From the NCBI GenBank assembly GCA_046704445.1, contig JBJKRW010000112.1:1-11181 (forward strand): 11,181 nucleotides of DNA, in the 5' to 3' direction. Shown here one piece after another: positions 1 to 6,464 of the stretch (position 1 is its first letter; each line of letters starts with the position of its first letter). The position numbers and the translations under genes were made by a program. This stretch comes from JBJKRW01 sp046704445 (GTDB lineage: Bacteria; Patescibacteriota; Microgenomatia; UBA1406; GWC2-37-13). The notes beneath the pieces were generated by a model. It was not told the DNA's origin, did no database searches, and worked only from the letters and a program-made list of their open reading frames with translations.

Positions 1-144
1 CGTACACAGGGTTTCGTACACAAGCCGGGTCGTATTGGTTTTTCCCTGGCTTCCGGTTATTGCGATCTGGAGCGCCGGCATATGAGCAAGCCAGGAACGG
101 GCAAGGGAACGTCTCGTGCGGTGAAACAGTTGTTTGAGCGGTGA
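1..144 (+). CDS. C-terminal end of an unidentified protein (5' truncated by window)
   Basis: Frame 1 is open from the first base and ends at a TGA at 142-144, giving the last 47 residues of a protein that begins before the window. The tail is basic (PGRIGFSLASGYCDLERRH, then SKPGTGKGTSRAVKQLFER) with one Cys, and has no membrane segment. I do not recognise the family and the fragment is too short to assign. Codon use and reading direction agree with the next gene, which has its own promoter 54 bases later, so the two need not be one operon. That this is a real gene end rather than chance rests on the open frame plus the clean stop followed by a promoter-bearing gap. Confidence 0.55.
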   Translation, partial: RTQGFVHKPGRIGFSLASGYCDLERRHMSKPGTGKGTSRAVKQLFER

Positions 145-197
145 CGGGGTGTATGACATACTATATACATTATAGCCGATCTTGCGGGGAAACTCCG

Positions 198-206
198 TGT
201 TATAAT
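198..206 (+). promoter_or_regulatory. Extended -10 promoter, TGTTATAAT, for the 322-residue gene
   Basis: A perfect extended -10 (TG, one base, TATAAT) lies 14 bases before the ATG at 221. Transcription would start near 213, leaving a leader of about eight bases with no room for a ribosome site. No good -35 hexamer is visible, as is usual for extended -10 promoters. The same nine bases recur before the tRNA and before the gene starting at 3339. Confidence 0.6.
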
Positions 207-220
207 TTCTGCAGCGCATT

Positions 221-1189
221 ATGCCTATTCCGGAAATTATCGGTAAAGAGCTTCTTTCAACCCCGTTACTTTCGGAAAGAACAAGACGTATCTGGGGACT
301 ATCCTACGTATTGCTTCAGGAGTATCTCCGGTCGGTATATGCACTTCCGACCGGCGCGATCAATCGTGACGAGGTGCAGACACGGATGAAAAGCTATTTT
401 TTTCTCGAAGATGTTGATTTCGCGGATTTTGCCAATGCGTTACAGAATCGCAGAAATTCGTTTGATTACCTTCTTGAAGAAGACAACCGGTTCAGGGAAA
501 ATGATGCTAGGCTGGCCAACCCTCTTCTTGGTGTTCAAATGAAAAGACGGACTCAGGCGGCTGAGGTATTTACCGATCTCGTTTTTTCCGCGAAAAAAAC
601 CGGCGAAGACCTGGATTCGATCCTCAGGAAATTTGTACGGCATTGGCCGATAGACATGCGTGAAGCATATCTTGACGCGCTGCTCAGGTCGGTCAATTCG
701 CGGGATCCCGCGGACATCGAGCGCCGGTCGGAGCTGGTTAAAGATCCGAGAAGGAACACCCTGACACTTAATGTGTACCGTACGAATCCGGATCCGAATC
801 TTGCGGTGTGGGATATTCTAAGACAAGTAAAGGGTTTGCAGCAGAGAGTGACGTTTGACGAAAGACAGAGGCATCTTCTTTTTGTTTCCTGGTTGTTGGG
901 AAGACCAAGAATTATCGAAATTCTTCAAAAAAACAAACATTGGGATAAGGAACACGGGGTACACTATCACCATGTCAACCTGAATTCACTTATCAATAAT
1001 TCTTCCACATACGCACACTTAACCGTATCCGGTCTTGCCCCGGAATTTAAAGACTTGTTGTTTGCGGGTTTTTATTCGGTGAAAATGTTCGAGAAAAATA
1101 CGCGTGATTTTCTTGCACGGGGCAAGTTCCCGCAAATAGGTTATGCGCTGGTTCCCTATAGTACTTTTTTTACACAGAATAGTAGATAA
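221..1189 (+). CDS. Hypothetical protein, 322 residues, cytoplasmic
   Basis: I do not recognise this protein. It has no signal peptide or membrane segment and looks soluble and largely helical, with many charged residues. Residues 80-110 are rich in Arg, Asp and Glu. A histidine- and tryptophan-containing cluster sits at about 240-251 (KHWDKEHGVHYHH), and an aromatic stretch (LLFAGFYSVKMFEKN) follows towards the end. The His cluster could bind metal, but there is no known motif around it. The ATG at 221 is chosen because an extended -10 ends 14 bases before it; there is no Shine-Dalgarno. The gene ends with TAA only six bases from the stop of convergent cysS, so the two transcripts almost certainly overlap at their 3' ends. 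It is a real gene on grounds of length and promoter; its function is unknown. Confidence 0.8.
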   Translation: MPIPEIIGKELLSTPLLSERTRRIWGLSYVLLQEYLRSVYALPTGAINRDEVQTRMKSYFFLEDVDFADFANALQNRRNSFDYLLEEDNRFRENDARLANPLLGVQMKRRTQAAEVFTDLVFSAKKTGEDLDSILRKFVRHWPIDMREAYLDALLRSVNSRDPADIERRSELVKDPRRNTLTLNVYRTNPDPNLAVWDILRQVKGLQQRVTFDERQRHLLFVSWLLGRPRIIEILQKNKHWDKEHGVHYHHVNLNSLINNSSTYAHLTVSGLAPEFKDLLFAGFYSVKMFEKNTRDFLARGKFPQIGYALVPYSTFFTQNSR

Positions 1190-1195
1190 GTACGC

Positions 1196-2599
1196 TCAAT
1201 TCTTCTTTAACAGATAGCCGTCCGGAGTATCTTCAACCGCAAATCCTTTTTGGGTTATCTCATCCCTCAGTTTGTCGGAGAGTTGAAAATCTTTATTTTT
1301 GCGCGCGTTCAGCCGTTTTTGCGCAAGCGCTTTGACTTCTTCGGGTATGATGATTGACGAAACTTCATTGAGCTTGAGACCGAGTATTTGATCGAATTCA
1401 AAAAGAAAATCCAGTTTGTCCGGCGAAGGGATGTTTGATTTGAGCATTTCCCAGATTGTTGCCAATACCTGGGGAATCTGAAAGTCGTTCATGAGCGCTT
1501 CGGTGCATGTTTGACGGTAGGCGTCAAGTTTCTGCAGTTTTTCCTCGGAAAGCGCAGTGCGTTGTGTCTGTGATCTGAGTTGCCTTACCATATCTTGTAG
1601 CCGTCTGTATCCTTCCTGAGCCGCGGAAAGCGCTTCCCAGGTAAAGTTTTGTTTGGAGCGATAATGTGCGGATAAATAAAAATACCTCAAAGCCAGCGGT
1701 TCGTACCCTTTTTCCGTAATTTGCTGTAAGGTATACCCCGTTCCCTCCGACTTGGCCATTTTTCTGCCGTTTACGTCAAGGTGTTCGTTGTGCAACCAGT
1801 AGTGGGCAAACGGAACTCCGTTGGCCGCCTCGCTTTGAGCGATTTCATTCGTATGATGTATTGCGATGTGTTCGATTCCGCCCATGTGTATGTCAAGCGT
1901 ATCGCCCAGAAGCGATTTTGACATGACGCTGCATTCAATATGCCAGCCGGGAAATCCTTCACCCCATGGGGACGGCCAGGTTTGCAACGCGTGGGCGTGT
2001 GCCCCTTTTTTAAATACCCAGAGATTGAAATCGGCAAAATGTTTTTTTTCCGGATCCTCAACAGTTCCTTTTCCCATACCCTGGCGGTTGAGTTCCAGTT
2101 TTTGTCTGTTCAGTTTGTTATATTCCGGAAATTTGGACACGTCAAATACGACCGCTTTCGAGGTGATATAGGCAAATCCTTTATCCAGCAGGGTCTGAAT
2201 CATTTGTTGCATCTGGGGAATGTATTGCGTGGCGCGGGGTTTGTAGTCGGGGTCAAGGATATTCAGCGCGTGGAGATCGTTTTCAAAAATTTCTATGTAT
2301 TTGTCCGCGATCTGTTTCGGACTCAGTCCTTCGCGTTTTGCGCCTTTTTCCATTTTGTCTTCTCCCTGATCCTGGTCGCTTGTCAGATGCCCCACGTCGG
2401 TATAATTACGGACAAACGTGACGTCATACCCTACATAGATGAGCGTTCTTCGGATAAGATCTGCCCAGGTCATTGCCCTCAGGTTTCCGATATGCTGGAC
2501 CCAATACACGGTCGGGCCGCAGTGGTAAAAACGGATTTTTTTGTCTTCGATGGGCTTGAAATCTTCAAGTTTCCTGGATAAAGTGTTGTAGATTTTCAT
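1196..2599 (-). CDS. cysS: Cysteinyl-tRNA synthetase (class I)
   Basis: Charges tRNA-Cys with cysteine using ATP, in the cytoplasm. At 467 residues it has the usual bacterial CysRS length and looks complete. The Rossmann catalytic core opens with CGPTVY (Cys27). The first signature is HIGN at 36-39 instead of HIGH, and the second is KMAKS at 280-284 instead of KMSKS. The zinc ligands expected from the E. coli enzyme are all present: Cys27, Cys223 (GWHIECSVM), His248 and Glu252 (HHTNEIAQSEA). The C-terminal part is the helical tRNA-binding region, ending in the typical ARKNKDFQLSDKLRDE motif. The start at 2599 follows an extended -10 by six bases, implying a leaderless message. It converges with the 322-residue gene across six bases. 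The identification is secure; the two softened ATP-site motifs are the only oddity. Confidence 0.97.
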   Translation of the reverse strand: MKIYNTLSRKLEDFKPIEDKKIRFYHCGPTVYWVQHIGNLRAMTWADLIRRTLIYVGYDVTFVRNYTDVGHLTSDQDQGEDKMEKGAKREGLSPKQIADKYIEIFENDLHALNILDPDYKPRATQYIPQMQQMIQTLLDKGFAYITSKAVVFDVSKFPEYNKLNRQKLELNRQGMGKGTVEDPEKKHFADFNLWVFKKGAHAHALQTWPSPWGEGFPGWHIECSVMSKSLLGDTLDIHMGGIEHIAIHHTNEIAQSEAANGVPFAHYWLHNEHLDVNGRKMAKSEGTGYTLQQITEKGYEPLALRYFYLSAHYRSKQNFTWEALSAAQEGYRRLQDMVRQLRSQTQRTALSEEKLQKLDAYRQTCTEALMNDFQIPQVLATIWEMLKSNIPSPDKLDFLFEFDQILGLKLNEVSSIIIPEEVKALAQKRLNARKNKDFQLSDKLRDEITQKGFAVEDTPDGYLLKKN

Positions 2600-2605
2600 G
2601 AGAAC

Positions 2606-2614
2606 AGTATAGCA
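2606..2614 (-). promoter_or_regulatory. Extended -10 promoter, TGCTATACT, for cysS
   Basis: Reading on the minus strand, TGC then TATACT ends six bases before the cysS ATG. A start about seven bases downstream of the -10 falls on the ATG itself, so the mRNA should be leaderless. That also leaves no room for a T-box or attenuator. Confidence 0.6.
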
Positions 2615-2646
2615 AATTCGGTTTTTAGAAGACGGTTCGAAGAAAA

Positions 2647-3339
2647 TTATCCGGTAACGGGCATTCTGCTGAGTTTTGCTTTCGACAGAATACCGCCGTC
2701 GGGATCGGGAAAAAAACGCAGTACATCGTATCGATCATATGCGGGTATTAGACAATCCAATGCTGCTTTTCGTGCGGCGAATCCTATGTTTACGCATTCT
2801 TGTCTGGGACCCAAGTGTCTTGAAGCAAGGTCATGGGCTGTTTCAAAGTATTTCGAAATAAGATGTCTTACGTAATATTCACCGAGATTAGAATTATTGG
2901 TAAGATTGACCGGAAGACCGAGTAAGGCAAAATGACTGTCGGGAGGTTCCCTATGATCTCCGTCAACCGTTTCCCCTACTTGACGCCATTCGGATTCGCC
3001 ATACCGGTCCAACACGTTTCCAAATGCTATTATTGTTCCGGTTGTAGACCCGAATAACAGCTCCGGGTTTCGCAGCAAAGCGGTAAATGCGCGAGAATCA
3101 AGACCGCTGTCATCAGTCTGTGTCATATTGGCATGAAGCAGATCGAAGAATCTAAAAACCGCTAGCGGCAATCCGTACATACGTGCAGCTTCTATTTCAC
3201 GTTCAAGAACAGGAATTGTCCGACGTTGATCCAATTGTCTTGGTGAAAATCTGAGTGCGGAATAAGCGGTATATATTAGAGATCTTCCCACTGAATTAGG
3301 TTCATTTTCTAGTGCTGCTATGACTTGTTCGCGCGGCAT
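2647..3339 (-). CDS. Hypothetical protein, 230 residues, faint GGDEF-like pattern
   Basis: I do not recognise this protein with confidence. The open frame extends up to an ATG at 3357, but a perfect extended -10 (TGTTATAAT) occupies 3346-3354, six bases before the second ATG at 3339. I therefore start it at 3339 (MPREQ). No signal peptide or membrane segment is seen. Residues 36-70 read LDQRR, a helix with EREIEAARMYG, then LPLAVFRFFDLLHAN. This order resembles the opening of a GGDEF domain (LTxLxNRR, helix, hydrophobic strand, DxDxFKxxND), but the metal and signature residues are not there, so any such domain would be inactive or the likeness is chance. The C-terminal part is helical with two Cys residues. 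It lies between eno and cysS on the same strand, with 47 and 58 base gaps and its own promoter. Confidence 0.72.
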   Translation of the reverse strand: MPREQVIAALENEPNSVGRSLIYTAYSALRFSPRQLDQRRTIPVLEREIEAARMYGLPLAVFRFFDLLHANMTQTDDSGLDSRAFTALLRNPELLFGSTTGTIIAFGNVLDRYGESEWRQVGETVDGDHREPPDSHFALLGLPVNLTNNSNLGEYYVRHLISKYFETAHDLASRHLGPRQECVNIGFAARKAALDCLIPAYDRYDVLRFFPDPDGGILSKAKLSRMPVTG

Positions 3340-3345
3340 GCACAG

Positions 3346-3354
3346 ATTATAACA
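3346..3354 (-). promoter_or_regulatory. Extended -10 promoter, TGTTATAAT, setting the start of the 230-residue gene
   Basis: On the minus strand TGT plus TATAAT ends six bases before the ATG at 3339. It lies inside the longer frame that would begin at 3357, which argues that 3339 is the real start and that the transcript is leaderless. Confidence 0.62.
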
Positions 3355-3397
3355 CACTTGTATTTATTGCACCTACGAGGTGAAAGGTGGAGTGCTG

Positions 3398-4687
3398 TTA
3401 AAGGCTGAAGAAAGGGAATTGGCCGTATGTTGCGTTTTCGCCGAGTTCCAGTTCTATTTCCATGAGTCTGTTGTATTTTGCGGTCCGTTCGCCTCGGGCG
3501 GGTGCACCGGTTTTTATCTGACCCGTTCCCATGGCAACCACGAAATCGGCAATGAAGGTATCTTCGGTTTCGCCGGATCGGTGGGAAACAACGGCAGTCA
3601 TGTTGTTCTGTCTGGCAAGAAGAACCGCCCGTACGGTTTCCGTAACCGTTCCGATCTGGTTGAGCTTGATAAGTACGGAGTTTGTTGCTTTTTGTTCGAT
3701 GCCTTTTTGGATCCGATTTGAGCTGGTGACGTAGAGGTCATCGCCGACAATCTGGAATTTTCCCGCAGACCTGGCGGTGAATGTCTGGAAGCCGGACCAG
3801 TCGTCTTCGTCAAACGGATCTTCGATGGTCATAATCGGGTAGGTTTGCCTCAGCGAGAGGTAGAACCGGGAAAGTTCTTCCGAAGTCATGGTTTTCCCTT
3901 CTTTGTTCAGACGGTACGTGCCGTCTTTGAAAAATTCGGAAGCGGCCGCATCAATTCCCATAACAATATCAAGACCCGTCTGGTATCCTGCTTTGGTAAT
4001 TGCCTGGTGGATGAGCTTAAACGGTTCTTCGTTTGACGATACGCGGGGAGCAAAGCCGCCTTCGTCTCCGACGTTTGTCGAATAACCGAGGGCTTTGAGT
4101 TCCTGCTTCAGACAATAGTATGTTTCGGCACACATCCGTATTCCTTCGGTTATTTTTGTTGTCTTAAGCGGCAGTATCATATATTCCTGGATGTCGGTGG
4201 CCCAGTTTGCGTGTTTTGCGCCGTTCATGATGTTCATCATCGGAATCGGCATGACGTACGGCACTGTGTGTTTCGGATTGAATTTGGTCAGATATTCATA
4301 TAACGGTTTTTTTTCCGAAACGGATTGCGCTTTCGCCGTTGCCATGGAAACGGACAGTATTGCGTTTGCTCCGAGTTTTGCCTTGTTTTCCGTCCCGTCC
4401 AGCTCTCTCAGTCTTTGGTCTATTTGGTCCTGTTTTTCCGCATCCATACCGGTGAGTGTCCCGGAAATTTTTTCGTTTACGTTTGTAACGGCAGTCAACA
4501 CTCCCAAACCGTTATATCGTTTGGGATCATGGTCTCGCAGCTCTACCGCTTCGTATTTTCCCGTTGATGCGCCCGAGGGTACTGCCGCGGTTCCGGTTGA
4601 TCCGTCCTGAAGATATACGCGGGTACTGATGGTAGGATTTCCCCTGCTGTCGAGAATTTCACGCGCGATAACTTTCTGAATTTTCAT
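3398..4687 (-). CDS. eno: Enolase (phosphopyruvate hydratase)
   Basis: Interconverts 2-phosphoglycerate and phosphoenolpyruvate in lower glycolysis, in the cytoplasm. The 429 residues match the family's normal length. The N-terminal capping domain carries the mobile loop SGASTG (38-43). The TIM-barrel part has the catalytic Glu209 in NVGDEGGFAP, magnesium ligands Asp246 (GIDAAASEF), Glu289 (TIEDPFDEDDW) and Asp316 (VGDDLYVT), the catalytic Lys341 in LIKLNQIGT, and SHRSGETED (368-376). The loop around His159 reads NGAKHANWATDIQEYM, with NGA where most enolases have NGG. The start at 4687 has no Shine-Dalgarno; a TATAAT lies 16 bases upstream. It sits 40 bases after the interrupted HNH-like frame on the same strand and may share readthrough with it. 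The identification is secure. Confidence 0.98.
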   Translation of the reverse strand: MKIQKVIAREILDSRGNPTISTRVYLQDGSTGTAAVPSGASTGKYEAVELRDHDPKRYNGLGVLTAVTNVNEKISGTLTGMDAEKQDQIDQRLRELDGTENKAKLGANAILSVSMATAKAQSVSEKKPLYEYLTKFNPKHTVPYVMPIPMMNIMNGAKHANWATDIQEYMILPLKTTKITEGIRMCAETYYCLKQELKALGYSTNVGDEGGFAPRVSSNEEPFKLIHQAITKAGYQTGLDIVMGIDAAASEFFKDGTYRLNKEGKTMTSEELSRFYLSLRQTYPIMTIEDPFDEDDWSGFQTFTARSAGKFQIVGDDLYVTSSNRIQKGIEQKATNSVLIKLNQIGTVTETVRAVLLARQNNMTAVVSHRSGETEDTFIADFVVAMGTGQIKTGAPARGERTAKYNRLMEIELELGENATYGQFPFFSL

Positions 4688-4703
4688 TCTTTTATACTAC
4701 TAC

Positions 4704-4709
4704 ATTATA
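4704..4709 (-). promoter_or_regulatory. Probable -10 box, TATAAT, for eno
   Basis: On the minus strand TATAAT lies 16 bases before the eno ATG, giving an expected leader of about nine bases. It lacks the TG extension seen elsewhere and I find no convincing -35. A second AT-rich match (TATAAA) lies too close to the ATG to serve unless translation starts further in. Confidence 0.45.
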
Positions 4710-4727
4710 AAGTCGTTTTCAGCTGAG

Positions 4728-5042
4728 TTATCTTTTGAGCCGGGAAGAACCCGCGTCGTTTGCATGATGTTCCGTATGACACTGATTACACATAATGATG
4801 CCATCACCGGTGTTTGATCTTTTTATTTGGGAAAAACGAGTCTGATCATGATGATGAAATTCGGCGATTGCACGGACTATGCGCTAAATAATGAAAACAT
4901 CCTTGTCCGAATTTAATTCAACCTTACGTGTTATAGGACAATTAGGATTGTGGTTCGGACATTTCCAGCTCATCACATTATTATTCGCGTCTACCACAAA
5001 TTTGTCCTGAAAAGCTTCAAATCTATGATCAATTCCTGTCAT
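4728..5042 (-). pseudogene. HNH-endonuclease-like small protein interrupted by one in-frame amber codon
   Basis: On the minus strand an ATG at 5042 opens a frame of 105 codons ending in TAA at 4728-4730, broken only by a TAG at 4884-4886 (codon 53). The first half has WKCPNHNPNC (Cys28, Cys35), a likely zinc-binding pair. The second half, in the same frame, has FHHHD (62-66) and IIMCNQCHTEHH (82-93). Together these fit the ββα-metal HNH fold: a first His pair, then CxxCH and a final His. A TATAAT eight bases before the ATG, matching the promoter spacing of its neighbours, suggests a once or still active gene. The continuity of frame and motif across the TAG argues for a recent nonsense mutation, a sequencing error, or readthrough. 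Without the second half the metal site is lost. HNH proteins of this size may be homing-type or restriction-like nucleases; the exact family is not known to me. Confidence 0.62.
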
Positions 5043-5050
5043 AGTGGTAT

Positions 5051-5056
5051 ATTATA
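5051..5056 (-). promoter_or_regulatory. -10 box, TATAAT, before the HNH-like gene
   Basis: On the minus strand TATAAT ends eight bases before the ATG at 5042, preceded by TAG rather than TGn. The predicted transcript start is one or two bases before the ATG, so the message would be essentially leaderless. Confidence 0.5.
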
Positions 5057-5117
5057 CTATAGGATTATACATATATAAAGCGATCTATATAGAAAAAGAA
5101 GAAATAAAAGCACGTTG

Positions 5118-5126
5118 TGTTATAAT
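5118..5126 (+). promoter_or_regulatory. Extended -10 promoter, TGTTATAAT, for tRNA-Pro
   Basis: A perfect TGnTATAAT ends ten bases before the first base of the tRNA, so the primary transcript should carry a 5' leader of only three or four bases. Because a tRNA promoter carries no translation signal, this is a useful independent anchor that the motif is a promoter. Confidence 0.65.
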
Positions 5127-5136
5127 AAATTGTCAA

Positions 5137-5210
5137 CGGAGTGTAGTTCAGATGGCCAGAACACACGGTTCGGGACCGTGAGGTCGCCGGTTCAAGTCCG
5201 GCCACTCCGA
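5137..5210 (+). tRNA. tRNA-Pro (anticodon CGG)
   Basis: A complete 74-base cloverleaf. The acceptor stem CGGAGTG (5137-5143) pairs perfectly with CACTCCG (5203-5209). The D stem is GTTC/GAAC with GG in its loop. The anticodon stem is CACGG/CCGTG, with loop TTCGGGA giving anticodon CGG at 5171-5173 and G37 after it. The variable loop has five bases, and the T arm is GCCGG/CCGGC with loop TTCAAGT. The C1-G72 pair, discriminator A73, and G35 and G36 are the known bacterial proline identity elements. The 3' CCA is not encoded and must be added by a nucleotidyltransferase. It decodes CCG codons. Confidence 0.98.
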
Positions 5211-5277
5211 CTTTAATTCGATTCAGGGTTAAAGAAAAAGCTCTAAACAATTTGAGTAATTAACTCATTCTTACGTT

Positions 5278-5718
5278 ATGATCATCTGTACCTTCGAAAA
5301 CGGAAACACGGCAAAACTGCGGCATATAGTAGTTGACTGTCTGGTGATACGGGGGCGTAAAATTCTGCTTTGCAAGCGGGCCGCACATCTTTCCAACGGA
5401 GGCAAGTATTGTTTGATCGGCGGATACTTAAACAGAGACGAAACCCTAGAGGAAGGGGCAAAACGGGAAGTTTTTGAAGAAACCGGCTATACGGTCCGGC
5501 TTGGAAAATTGCTCTGGATAAATGACAGCCCCGTGCGTCCGCAGGAAGACAAACAAAATGTGGCATTTGTCTATGTGGCGTATCCGTTAAAAAAAACAGG
5601 AGTTCCCGATAATGAATCACAGGAAGTCAGATGGTTTGATTTGGACGATCTGCCTCCAAAAAGCGAATTCGCATTTGATCATCATGAAGATATACTGCGG
5701 TATCTGAAGTCAAAATAA
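5278..5718 (+). CDS. Nudix hydrolase
   Basis: Hydrolyses a nucleoside diphosphate linked to some other moiety, with a divalent metal; the substrate cannot be told from sequence. The 146-residue protein is a single Nudix domain. Its Nudix box starts at Gly49 and fits GX5EX7REUXEEXGU throughout: GYLNRDE (49-55), then REVFEETGY (63-71), with the metal-binding Glu64, Glu67 and Glu68 present. GGKYCLIGG just before the box is the usual lead-in strand. The C-terminal QEVRWFDLDDLP is also typical of the family. The ATG at 5278 has neither a Shine-Dalgarno nor a clear -10 close by, unlike its neighbours. It lies 67 bases after tRNA-Pro on the same strand, so it may be read from the tRNA promoter. It ends six bases from the convergent thermonuclease gene. 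Roles range from cleaning up oxidised nucleotides to mRNA decapping. Confidence 0.92.
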   Translation: MIICTFENGNTAKLRHIVVDCLVIRGRKILLCKRAAHLSNGGKYCLIGGYLNRDETLEEGAKREVFEETGYTVRLGKLLWINDSPVRPQEDKQNVAFVYVAYPLKKTGVPDNESQEVRWFDLDDLPPKSEFAFDHHEDILRYLKSK

Positions 5719-5724
5719 GCGCGT

Positions 5725-6369
5725 TTACGGGCAGCCCGCCGCTTTGACAAATCCGGCCTGCTCCGCTTCTTTTTCGCTGCAGAAATATTGCTCGCCGATA
5801 TCTTTGTCCAATACGATCTGATTATACTGTCTGCATCCCGGCAGGTGATAATATTTTTTATAGGTATTTTTGTCTATGTTTCCTTTAATCACACATTTCG
5901 GGTTCGAAGGCTTTGCATCCGGTTGTTCTTTGCAGAGGGCAAAAATGCCGTTTTGCGCTGTTTTGGCCTTATGATATGCCGCAGTAAGAGCGTCTCTTTG
6001 GGAATTTTTCCGGTAATCGGGAACCGCAAAGCCTTGCTCCAATACCAGCCGGTTGATGAGACGGCCCGATTCGTATACGAGCGCTAAAGATCTTCCGTAT
6101 GTTTCCTGCTGTTCTTCGTTAAGCGCCACCTGTTTGTTGAGGATAAGCCCCGTCAGATACCGCCTTGCTTCAGGGCCTCCGCAACGGTTATATTCCGGAG
6201 CGTCAACACCCATCAGGCGTACACGCTTTCCGGATACAAGCTGAAACGTATCCCCGTCGACAACTTCGACCACCCTGTTTTGCGACCGCATCTGGTTCAA
6301 GAGAATGACGTTGAGTATAAGAGAAAACAGGGAGAGGATTGAAAAAAACGCGATCGTTACATTTCGCAT
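5725..6369 (-). CDS. Membrane-anchored thermonuclease (SNase family) with C-terminal Cys/His domain
   Basis: Predicted calcium-dependent nuclease cutting DNA and RNA outside the membrane. Residues 4-26 form a hydrophobic signal anchor (TIAFFSILSLFSLILNVILL) after MRN. The SNase barrel follows at about 32-147: VVDGDTF (Asp38, Asp40) and RLMGVDAPE (Arg51, Asp56, Glu59), with YGRSLALVY giving Arg93. These match the S. aureus nuclease residues Asp21, Arg35, Asp40, Glu43 and Arg87, so it should be active. A linker leads to a separate tail (159-214): CVIKGNI, YYHLPGC, YFCSEKEAEQAGF and a final AGCP. This Cys/His pattern recalls the Ada-type zinc-binding module often attached to secreted nucleases. 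The start at 6369 follows TGATATTCT by six bases. In cells with poor nucleotide synthesis such an enzyme could feed on outside nucleic acid; that role is inferred. Confidence 0.93.
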   Translation of the reverse strand: MRNVTIAFFSILSLFSLILNVILLNQMRSQNRVVEVVDGDTFQLVSGKRVRLMGVDAPEYNRCGGPEARRYLTGLILNKQVALNEEQQETYGRSLALVYESGRLINRLVLEQGFAVPDYRKNSQRDALTAAYHKAKTAQNGIFALCKEQPDAKPSNPKCVIKGNIDKNTYKKYYHLPGCRQYNQIVLDKDIGEQYFCSEKEAEQAGFVKAAGCP

Positions 6370-6375
6370 ATATTC

Positions 6376-6384
6376 AGAATATCA
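6376..6384 (-). promoter_or_regulatory. Extended -10-like promoter, TGATATTCT, for the thermonuclease gene
   Basis: On the minus strand TGA plus TATTCT ends six bases before the ATG at 6369, the same spacing as cysS and the 230-residue gene. The hexamer is weaker than its neighbours', but the TG extension and spacing support it. Confidence 0.45.
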
Positions 6385-6450
6385 TATATGTCGTATAAAT
6401 GACATAATTATTAATTTTGCATATTTGGGAAAAGCAAGAGTTATTTCATG

Positions 6451-6456
6451 TACAAT
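6451..6456 (+). promoter_or_regulatory. -10 box, TACAAT, before the leader ORF and the 676-residue gene
   Basis: TACAAT, with TG directly before it, ends eight bases before an ATG at 6465 and 40 bases before the main ATG at 6497. By the spacing rule seen elsewhere in the window, it places the transcript start close to 6463, just before the short ORF rather than the long one. Confidence 0.45.
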
Positions 6457-6464
6457 ATGGCTGT

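Noticed and set aside
145..197. Small hairpins (GTATGACATAC; CGGGGAAACTCCG) as a terminator of the first gene
   Set aside because: The stems are five base pairs with one- or three-base loops and have no T run; too weak to call.
1940..2581. Plus-strand open frame of 213 codons opposite cysS
   Set aside because: It is a shadow of the secure cysS gene, with an implausible composition rich in Phe and Val and no promoter at its start.
2600..2646. T-box or other riboswitch before cysS
   Set aside because: The gap is only 47 bases, with an extended -10 six bases from the ATG, so there is no room for a structured leader.
3380..4610. Several plus-strand frames of 60-140 codons opposite eno
   Set aside because: They mirror the enolase codons, and none has a start signal or protein-like motifs.
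5065..5250. Minus-strand 61-residue frame containing VAGLEPATSRSRTVCSGHL
   Set aside because: It is the antisense of tRNA-Pro. This translated tRNA pattern is a well-known false protein in databases.
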